From Flectonema sp. DT1601 (taxonomy: Eukaryota; Euglenozoa; Diplonemea; Diplonemida; Diplonemidae), in contig OZ025799.1 of assembly GCA_964019425.1 (NCBI GenBank), positions 744,001 to 808,000 on the forward strand: a stretch of 64,000 bases of DNA. The letters are read 5' to 3'. Each line of letters starts with the position of its first letter. Position 1 is the stretch's first letter. The notes below the pieces were generated by a model, which was given only the letters and a program-made list of their open reading frames with translations, ran no database searches and had not been told where the DNA came from. Positions 51,124 to 59,075 of the stretch are shown here, piece by piece. The position numbers and the translations under genes are program-made.

Positions 51124-52923
51124 CTACTTCTTCTCAGCAGTCTCATCGTCCTCGAATATGAAGTCAGGAGTCTTCGGTTCCTCAAGACTGGATCTGAACT
51201 TCTTCGGTCTCGATGACGGAACTTCAGTACCGGCTTCATCGTGAGCTTCCTTCTTCGCAGCCTTGAACTGGTCCTCAGTCACTCCCTTGCTCATGATACC
51301 AGTTGAAGTCAGACTGTTAACCAAACCTGACTGGTAGTCAACAACAGCAGCACCAGACCACTTCTGGTGAGTCAGCGTCTCAACATCGTGTGTACGTTCC
51401 TCACGCTGGATACGCTCAACGTAAGCACGCATACCACGCTGGGCGTAGTCCTTCGTGAACGTGTCAACCATCAAAGCGTTCGAGTGGAAACCAGCGAGTG
51501 TGCAGAACTGCCAAACGAATCCAAAGCGCCCAATGTCACGAGTGAAGTTCGCCATCTCGTCGTCACTCAATCCAGCGACATCCCAGTTGAATGAAGGCGA
51601 AAGGTTGTATGCGAGGAATTGCTTTGGGAACTCAGCGTGGATTCCGGCAGCGAACTGGCTCGCCTGCTTCACGTTCGGTGTGTCGGTCTCCATCCAAAGC
51701 AAGTCAGCGTGAGGAGCAAAAGCCTTAGCACGCTGAATGCAGAAGTCCATTCCAGACAAAACACGGTAGTATCCCTCCCGAGTACGAGGCTTGTACCATG
51801 ACCAGTACAATTCTGCTCCAAGGTCCTTAGCCAACTCACGTGACTCCATGTGTGACAACTGCTTGTAGTTGTCATCCCACACCTTCAGCATCTCCTCGAT
51901 ACTCTTGTCACGCTTTGGCAAGTTCCTCAATTCCTCAGTCACCGCCTCACCGAAAGTCATGATGTTTGCCTGCTCTCCCCACTTGGTCTGTGCCTCCATC
52001 ATCTGCTCAGGTGATGCCTGGCTCTTCTCAAGGTCACGCAACATGTCTACGAGGTTCGGGATTTCCTTGTTTCTCGTTCCCATGATGAAAGGGTGGTCAC
52101 GTGGGTCGATGTTGTTGTCAAGGAAATTAGCAGACTCCGCATCAGTTCTCGCAACAACAAGGGTCTCAGTTCCCATCACATCGCATTGCAGACGAGCAGC
52201 CTTCAGACGGTCAACGTGTTCCTGGGTGGAAACCAAAACCTTTCCTCCCATGTGACCACACTTCTTAGTTCCAGCCTTCTGATCCTCCAAGTGAACTCCA
52301 GCAGCTCCAGCCTCTACGAAGAGCTTCACCAACTTCATCAAAGCAGAGATCCCACCGTGTCCAGTGTCTCCGTCAGCAATGATTGGAGGGAAGAAGTCGA
52401 CTGGTGGAGTCGCAAGACGCTCTTCCTCAGTCATGTTCGAACGCTCAAGAGCCTGCTTGCGGTTGTGGAACATCAGAGCACGGAACAACTGATCAGCCTT
52501 GTTTGGCACGGTGTCCATCGGGTAATCAGCAAGATCAGGACCCGGCTCGTTGGTCGTCGAGCAAGTCGACGATGATTGCCAACCACTCACGTAGATGGTC
52601 TCCAAGTACTTCGCCATCTGAGTAACTTGAACAGGGTCGGTACATCCAAAGGTCCACGAGGCCTTGCTCGTGTCCCAGTTGTTTTGGAACAACTTCCATG
52701 CTTTCTTAGCAGACTCGTTGGCAAGATGGTATCTCTTGTGAGTCTCAGGGAACGTTCCACGAAGCTTCGCAACATCAGCTCCAGTGTAACCTCTGTTGAT
52801 GGTGGCGAATCTCTCGCTTCCGAACCACTCCTGAAGCTTCGCAGCGTCCTCAGCCATCGCCAAACCCTCCGGGTCTTTACCGAAGCTGTGAATGGCCCTG
52901 CGGAGTGTGTTGTTGCGCATCAT
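51124..52923 (-). CDS. ICL: Isocitrate lyase, tandem copy 3
   Basis: 599 residues from ATG at 52923, with the same protein sequence as copy 2 as far as I can compare (Arg333, Met359, Lys366, ETAEKK). Its 5' flank is of a different type (B), related to that of copy 5. Its 3' flank matches copy 4. Catalytic motif intact. Confidence 0.95.
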   Translation of the reverse strand: MMRNNTLRRAIHSFGKDPEGLAMAEDAAKLQEWFGSERFATINRGYTGADVAKLRGTFPETHKRYHLANESAKKAWKLFQNNWDTSKASWTFGCTDPVQVTQMAKYLETIYVSGWQSSSTCSTTNEPGPDLADYPMDTVPNKADQLFRALMFHNRKQALERSNMTEEERLATPPVDFFPPIIADGDTGHGGISALMKLVKLFVEAGAAGVHLEDQKAGTKKCGHMGGKVLVSTQEHVDRLKAARLQCDVMGTETLVVARTDAESANFLDNNIDPRDHPFIMGTRNKEIPNLVDMLRDLEKSQASPEQMMEAQTKWGEQANIMTFGEAVTEELRNLPKRDKSIEEMLKVWDDNYKQLSHMESRELAKDLGAELYWSWYKPRTREGYYRVLSGMDFCIQRAKAFAPHADLLWMETDTPNVKQASQFAAGIHAEFPKQFLAYNLSPSFNWDVAGLSDDEMANFTRDIGRFGFVWQFCTLAGFHSNALMVDTFTKDYAQRGMRAYVERIQREERTHDVETLTHQKWSGAAVVDYQSGLVNSLTSTGIMSKGVTEDQFKAAKKEAHDEAGTEVPSSRPKKFRSSLEEPKTPDFIFEDDETAEKK

Positions 52924-53619
52924 TTTTGAAAGATTACGGTAAATACAAACTGAATAGATGGAACTAAATGTAAACCTTCTCAAATACTTAGGTACTCAAA
53001 CAATACAACCATGAAGATTATCAAAAGTGAAATTATTTAAGGCGAACAGGGGAACACAAATAAAAACAGGAATACCACGCGCAAGTATTCGCAACTTAAA
53101 TAACGTCAACAGCAGCAAAAAGAGAGGAAGAGCTTGTTGTAAGCAATGAGAAAAGGGAGGAAAACAAGAAAACAAAAACGCCAATAACATAACCCATGCT
53201 AAGGTAAACATGCGAATGAAAACATCCTGAAGGCAACATACTATTTTTTTCTTCTTTCGAGTATGACCACAGGCTCTGTATTACGGAATAGTATCGCTTT
53301 AATTATCTAATTAATTTTGAACAAACACGACATCAATAATTGATGGACAGTCGTCGTTGTGTTATTCAGTTGACTTTTTTATGAAACAGTTAGAATTTCT
53401 TTTTTTTAAAATCCTTAATAAAACATTAGAAACTTTAGTTGACATAAAATCAAATAACGTCCTGTTGTGTCATTAAGGTGAATACGACATTAGTATAGAA
53501 TGGGTTTTTTCTTTTTTTTTTTTTCTTCTTTTTTTTTGTAACAGTGCACTCGCATGTTTCATTCACAATAACAAAATAATTAGCCAGCCTTATTGGTGGT
53601 TTCATTGATGAGTTTATTT
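52924..53619. other. Spacer between isocitrate lyase copies 3 and 4
   Basis: 696 nt with the type B 5' flank of copy 3 and, near 53538-53592, the GTAACAGTGCACTCGCATG 3' flank shared with copy 3. The middle is unique AT-rich sequence. Confidence 0.8.
52950..52970 (-). promoter_or_regulatory. Candidate trans-splice acceptor, isocitrate lyase copy 3
   Basis: Sense AGTTCCATCTATTCAG, 26 nt before the ATG. The sequence differs from copies 1, 2 and 4 but the architecture (pyrimidines, CAG, TTT) is the same. Confidence 0.5.
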
Positions 53620-55419
53620 CTACTTCTTCTCAGCAGTCTCATCGTCCTCGAATATGAAGTCAGGAGTCTTCGGTTCCTCAAGACTGGATCTGAACTTCTT
53701 CGGTCTCGATGACGGAACTTCAGTACCGGCTTCATCGTGAGCTTCCTTCTTCGCAGCCTTGAACTGGTCCTCAGTCACTCCCTTGCTCATGATACCAGTT
53801 GAAGTCAGACTGTTAACCAAACCAGACTGGTAGTCAACAACAGCAGCACCAGACCACTTCTGGTGAGTCAGCGTCTCAACATCGTGCGTACGCTCCTCAC
53901 GCTGGATACGCTCAACGTAAGCACGCATACCACGCTGGGCGTAGTCCTTCGTGAACGTGTCAACCATCAAAGCGTTCGAGTGGAAACCAGCGAGTGTGCA
54001 GAACTGCCAAACGAATCCAAAGCGCCCAATGTCACGAGTGAAGTTCGCCATCTCGTCGTCACTCAATCCAGCGACATCCCAGTTGAATGAAGGCGAAAGG
54101 TTGTATGCGAGGAACTGCTTTGGGAACTCAGCGTGGATTCCGGCAGCGAACTGGCTCGCCTGCTTCACGTTCGGTGTGTCGGTCTCCATCCAAAGCAAGT
54201 CAGCGTGAGGAGCAAAAGCCTTAGCACGCTGAATGCAGAAGTCCATTCCAGACAAAACACGGTAGTATCCCTCCCGAGTACGAGGCTTGTACCATGACCA
54301 GTACAATTCTGCTCCAAGGTCCTTAGCCAACTCACGTGATTCCATGTGTGACAACTGCTTGTAGTTGTCATCCCACACCTTCAGCATCTCCTCGATACTC
54401 TTGTCACGCTTTGGCAAGTTCTTCAATTCCTCAGTCACCGCCTCACCGAAAGTCATGATGTTCGCCTGCTCTCCCCACTTGGTCTGTGCCTCCATCATCT
54501 GCTCAGGTGATGCCTGGCTCTTCTCAAGGTCACGCAACATGTCTACGAGGTTCGGGATCTCCTTGTTTCTCGTTCCCATGATGAAAGGGTGGTCACGTGG
54601 GTCGATGTTGTTGTCAAGGAAATTAGCAGACTCCGCATCAGTTCTCGCAACAACAAGGGTCTCAGTTCCCATCACATCGCATTGCAGACGAGCAGCCTTC
54701 AGACGGTCAACGTGTTCCTGGGTGGAAACCAAAACCTTTCCTCCCATGTGACCACACTTCTTAGTTCCAGCCTTCTGATCCTCCAAGTGAACTCCAGCAG
54801 CTCCAGCCTCTACGAAGAGCTTCACCAACTTCATCAAAGCAGAGATCCCACCGTGTCCAGTGTCTCCGTCAGCAATGATTGGAGGGAAGAAGTCGACTGG
54901 TGGGGTCGCAAGACGCTCTTCCTCAGTCATGTTCGAACGCTCAAGAGCCTGCTTGCGGTTGTGGAACATCAGAGCACGGAACAACTGATCAGCCTTGTTT
55001 GGCACGGTGTCCATCGGGTAATCAGCAAGATCAGGACCCGGCTCGTTGGTCGTCGAGCAAGTCGACGATGATTGCCAACCACTCACGTAGATGGTCTCCA
55101 AGTACTTCGCCATCTGAGTAACTTGAACAGGGTCAGTACATCCAAAGGTCCACGAGGCCTTGCTCGTGTCCCAGTTGTTTTGGAACAACTTCCATGCTTT
55201 CTTAGCAGACTCGTTGGCAAGATGGTATCTCTTGTGAGTCTCAGGGAACGTTCCACGAAGCTTCGCAACATCAGCTCCAGTGTAACCTCTGTTGATGGTG
55301 GCGAATCTCTCGCTTCCGAACCACTCCTGAAGCTTTGCAGCGTCCTCAGCCATCGCCAAACCCTCCGGATCTTTACCGAAGCTGTGAATGGCCCTGCGGA
55401 GTGTGTTGTTGCGCATCAT
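53620..55419 (-). CDS. ICL: Isocitrate lyase, tandem copy 4
   Basis: 599 residues from ATG at 55419. It has Lys333 as in copy 1, but Met359, Lys366 and the ETAEKK end as in copies 2, 3 and 5. The 5' flank is type A and the 3' flank is shared with copy 3. Catalytic motif intact. Confidence 0.95.
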   Translation of the reverse strand: MMRNNTLRRAIHSFGKDPEGLAMAEDAAKLQEWFGSERFATINRGYTGADVAKLRGTFPETHKRYHLANESAKKAWKLFQNNWDTSKASWTFGCTDPVQVTQMAKYLETIYVSGWQSSSTCSTTNEPGPDLADYPMDTVPNKADQLFRALMFHNRKQALERSNMTEEERLATPPVDFFPPIIADGDTGHGGISALMKLVKLFVEAGAAGVHLEDQKAGTKKCGHMGGKVLVSTQEHVDRLKAARLQCDVMGTETLVVARTDAESANFLDNNIDPRDHPFIMGTRNKEIPNLVDMLRDLEKSQASPEQMMEAQTKWGEQANIMTFGEAVTEELKNLPKRDKSIEEMLKVWDDNYKQLSHMESRELAKDLGAELYWSWYKPRTREGYYRVLSGMDFCIQRAKAFAPHADLLWMETDTPNVKQASQFAAGIHAEFPKQFLAYNLSPSFNWDVAGLSDDEMANFTRDIGRFGFVWQFCTLAGFHSNALMVDTFTKDYAQRGMRAYVERIQREERTHDVETLTHQKWSGAAVVDYQSGLVNSLTSTGIMSKGVTEDQFKAAKKEAHDEAGTEVPSSRPKKFRSSLEEPKTPDFIFEDDETAEKK

Positions 55420-56121
55420 TTTTAAAATATTTAAAACTGAGTGAGGAGAACTTCATTAACAACAATCGTCAATCACACAAATAAAAAAAGTCAGACATGA
55501 CCGAAGATGTCAAAAGGGCAGGAGTCAAAGAGGATATCATACAATGCGAACAAGAAAACAACAACAAAACAAACACGCGCAGGCATTCGCAGATTGAATG
55601 ATCAAAATAAAAGTGAGAGGCAAATTCAATAAAAATATTTCGACGGAGAGTCAAGCAGCTAAAGTGCTAGATGACAATAAGAATAAAAAGAGAGGAGCAT
55701 AAAATTCAGTAGTTTCGAGCCTTTAACAACACTTGCTTTAACAAAACAGTAAAATTTACTCAACAGGCACACCAAAACTACTAACCGCACGTTAAATGTG
55801 TGTCAAAATAAATGACATAAAAAAAGAACAAAAGTGAACGAAAATCATTTTGCTATGTAAACAAAAGTTCCTTCAAAATAGTTGCAATAGAACAAACGGC
55901 ATTGATTAACAACAAATCAAACATTAACCACACAATACACAGTATTCGATATGTTAACAAATAACAGCGCATGACATGGTTGTATCTCAAATACTATTTA
56001 ATGACCAAATATTGGAAGGAATCTGAACCGGTTCAGTAAACTAAAAGTTTGCCGTCCCCGTTTGGAAAATATAAACACTCGCTTGAAACACATTTCAATA
56101 TAAAACAATTTAACAATTTCT
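55420..56121 (-). repeat. Spacer type A-X between copies 4 and 5, duplicate of 47826-48534
   Basis: 702 nt near-identical to the spacer between copies 1 and 2, including the CCGGTTCAGTAAACTAAAAG string near the 3' end of the upstream gene. Confidence 0.92.
55437..55456 (-). promoter_or_regulatory. Candidate trans-splice acceptor, isocitrate lyase copy 4
   Basis: Sense GAAGTTCTCCTCACTCAG, 17 nt before the ATG. Confidence 0.5.
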
Positions 56122-57921
56122 CTACTTCTTCTCAGCAGTCTCATCGTCCTCGAATATGAAGTCAGGAGTCTTCGGTTCCTCAAGACTGGATCTGAACTTC
56201 TTCGGTCTCGATGACGGAACTTCAGTACCGGCTTCATCGTGAGCTTCCTTCTTCGCAGCCTTGAACTGGTCCTCAGTCACTCCCTTGCTCATGATACCAG
56301 TTGAAGTCAGACTGTTAACCAAACCAGACTGGTAGTCAACAACAGCAGCACCAGACCACTTCTGGTGAGTCAGCGTCTCAACATCGTGTGTACGTTCCTC
56401 ACGCTGGATACGCTCAACGTAAGCACGCATACCACGCTGGGCGTAGTCCTTCGTGAACGTGTCAACCATCAAAGCGTTCGAGTGGAAACCAGCGAGTGTG
56501 CAGAACTGCCAAACGAATCCGAAGCGCCCAATGTCACGAGTGAAGTTCGCCATCTCGTCGTCACTCAATCCAGCGACATCCCAGTTGAATGAAGGCGAAA
56601 GGTTGTATGCGAGGAATTGCTTTGGGAACTCAGCGTGGATTCCGGCAGCGAACTGGCTCGCCTGCTTCACGTTCGGTGTGTCGGTCTCCATCCAAAGCAA
56701 GTCAGCGTGAGGAGCAAAAGCCTTAGCACGCTGAATGCAGAAGTCCATTCCAGACAAAACACGGTAGTATCCCTCCCGAGTACGAGGCTTGTACCATGAC
56801 CAGTACAATTCCGCTCCAAGGTCCTTAGCCAACTCACGTGACTCCATGTGTGACAACTGCTTGTAGTTGTCATCCCACACCTTCAGCATCTCCTCGATAC
56901 TCTTGTCACGCTTTGGCAAGTTCTTCAATTCCTCAGTCACCGCCTCACCGAAAGTCATGATGTTCGCCTGCTCTCCCCACTTGGTCTGTGCCTCCATCAT
57001 CTGCTCAGGTGATGCCTGGCTCTTCTCAAGGTCACGCAACATGTCCACGAGGTTCGGGATCTCCTTGTTTCTCGTTCCCATGATGAAAGGGTGGTCACGT
57101 GGGTCGATGTTGTTGTCAAGGAAATTAGCAGACTCCGCATCAGTTCTCGCAACAACAAGGGTCTCAGTTCCCATCACATCGCATTGCAGACGAGCAGCCT
57201 TCAGACGGTCAACGTGTTCCTGGGTGGAAACCAAAACCTTTCCTCCCATGTGACCACACTTCTTAGTTCCAGCCTTCTGATCCTCCAAGTGAACTCCAGC
57301 AGCTCCAGCCTCTACGAAGAGCTTCACCAACTTCATCAAAGCAGAGATCCCACCGTGTCCAGTGTCTCCGTCAGCAATGATTGGAGGGAAGAAGTCGACA
57401 GGTGGAGTCGCAAGACGCTCTTCCTCAGTCATGTTCGAACGCTCAAGAGCCTGCTTGCGGTTGTGGAACATCAGAGCACGGAACAACTGATCAGCCTTGT
57501 TTGGCACGGTGTCCATCGGGTAATCAGCAAGATCAGGACCCGGCTCGTTGGTCGTCGAGCAAGTCGACGATGATTGCCAACCACTCACGTAGATGGTCTC
57601 CAAGTACTTCGCCATCTGAGTAACTTGAACAGGGTCAGTACATCCAAAGGTCCACGAGGCCTTGCTCGTGTCCCAGTTGTTTTGGAACAACTTCCATGCT
57701 TTCTTAGCAGACTCGTTGGCAAGATGGTATCTCTTGTGAGTCTCAGGGAACGTTCCACGAAGCTTCGCAACATCAGCTCCAGTGTAACCTCTGTTGATGG
57801 TGGCGAATCTCTCGCTTCCGAACCACTCCTGAAGCTTTGCAGCGTCCTCAGCCATCGCCAAACCCTCCGGATCTTTACCGAAGCTGTGAATGGCCCTGCG
57901 GAGTGTGTTGTTGCGCATCAT
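56122..57921 (-). CDS. ICL: Isocitrate lyase, tandem copy 5
   Basis: 599 residues from ATG at 57921. It has Lys333, Met359, Lys366 and ETAEKK, so its protein matches copy 4. The 5' flank is a type B relative of copy 3 and the 3' flank is the type found at copy 2. It is first in transcription order. Catalytic motif intact. Confidence 0.95.
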   Translation of the reverse strand: MMRNNTLRRAIHSFGKDPEGLAMAEDAAKLQEWFGSERFATINRGYTGADVAKLRGTFPETHKRYHLANESAKKAWKLFQNNWDTSKASWTFGCTDPVQVTQMAKYLETIYVSGWQSSSTCSTTNEPGPDLADYPMDTVPNKADQLFRALMFHNRKQALERSNMTEEERLATPPVDFFPPIIADGDTGHGGISALMKLVKLFVEAGAAGVHLEDQKAGTKKCGHMGGKVLVSTQEHVDRLKAARLQCDVMGTETLVVARTDAESANFLDNNIDPRDHPFIMGTRNKEIPNLVDMLRDLEKSQASPEQMMEAQTKWGEQANIMTFGEAVTEELKNLPKRDKSIEEMLKVWDDNYKQLSHMESRELAKDLGAELYWSWYKPRTREGYYRVLSGMDFCIQRAKAFAPHADLLWMETDTPNVKQASQFAAGIHAEFPKQFLAYNLSPSFNWDVAGLSDDEMANFTRDIGRFGFVWQFCTLAGFHSNALMVDTFTKDYAQRGMRAYVERIQREERTHDVETLTHQKWSGAAVVDYQSGLVNSLTSTGIMSKGVTEDQFKAAKKEAHDEAGTEVPSSRPKKFRSSLEEPKTPDFIFEDDETAEKK

Positions 57922-58581
57922 TTTTATAAGATTACGAAGTATATGTAAACTGATTTGGGTGAGAATAGAGAAACTGACATCCTTCAAAACTACGAATACC
58001 CAAACACAATCAAAGTAAAAGGAAACATCTGTTAAAGTTAATCATATTTAAGATGTAGTGTGAGATCCTGACAGTGAGGATAATAATAATACAGCAGCTC
58101 TACTTCTCAGGTATTGACAACACACTAATCAACTGTGCGACTACAGTACTACGTTCCGTGTAAAGAAGAACAACAAAAAGAACTGCCCGAACCTTTTTTA
58201 ATTGAACAACATTGTCCCAACAAATGAAAGCGATCGATAAAAAGAAGCACAGAGCCACCACAAGAGAGAAGATTGAAAAGAGAACAAATAAAAAATAGCA
58301 AAGCCGCAGCAGTATTGTCGTCTAACAACTAATATTGCGCCGAGCGATAAAGAGAATAAAATAAAGTGCCTCTCCAAGCAAGGAAGCAGACAAGTTACCT
58401 AGAAAACAGTGGGTGAAGGCCCACACACCTCTAGCAACTTTTTTTCGAAGCACACATGATTTCTTATAACCAAATTTATATGAATAAATAAAATACAAAA
58501 AAAAATAGAATTCCAGCAGACAAAGAAAAGTAAAAGAACTGTACTAGCATGTGGTTTCTTCCCGGCATCTTCGCTTCGGCG

Positions 58582-58613
<32 letters not shown>

Positions 58614-59075
58614 AGTATTACGCACACGATATTGTGACAATAAAAATATTTAAAAAAAAAACAAAGTTTCCCTCATCTTCTTTTTTTTTTTTTTTTCCCC
58701 TCTCTCTTTTTTTCCCTTCAGCAAGTCTAGCTTTTTGCTTCTTGGTATCCACCACAGAGATGTTTAATTATTTACGTTTATATCGCTAGATATAAAAAGC
58801 AACGTCATTTTATTAAGTACATGACGAGGCATAGATCGTCTGTGAGTCTGTTTTTTTTTTTTTTTTTAAATAATTGATTAGCTCACCTTAAATATATCGT
58901 TATTGCCCTTGAGAAGCAAATACATACCTGCCTATAACCAACGGCTATTATGCAATAGTTTATTCAGGCTTCTTTTGCTCAAATTGTGGTTTTGCGTTTC
59001 CCGGTCTTCTGTGAATCTGTATTTTTTTTTTTTTTTTTCTTTTTTAGAAAGAGGTAGACGACGTTATTAGATTTT
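57922..59075. other. 1.15 kb spacer upstream of the isocitrate lyase array
   Basis: AT-rich. It contains a perfect 5-bp hairpin with a TTCG loop at 58570-58583, directly abutting a run of 30 A (58582-58611), and further A/T tracts near 58680-58696 and 58850-58867. No gene supported. Confidence 0.6.
57950..57975 (-). promoter_or_regulatory. Candidate trans-splice acceptor, isocitrate lyase copy 5
   Basis: Sense TTTCTCTATTCTCACCCAAA followed by TCAG, 28 nt before the ATG. Confidence 0.5.

Noticed and set aside
46269-57948. Plus-strand open frames of 60-160 codons inside the isocitrate lyase genes
   Set aside because: They recur at the same relative position in each copy because the minus-strand coding sequence is conserved and C/G-ending codons remove antisense stops. 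They show no independent motifs.
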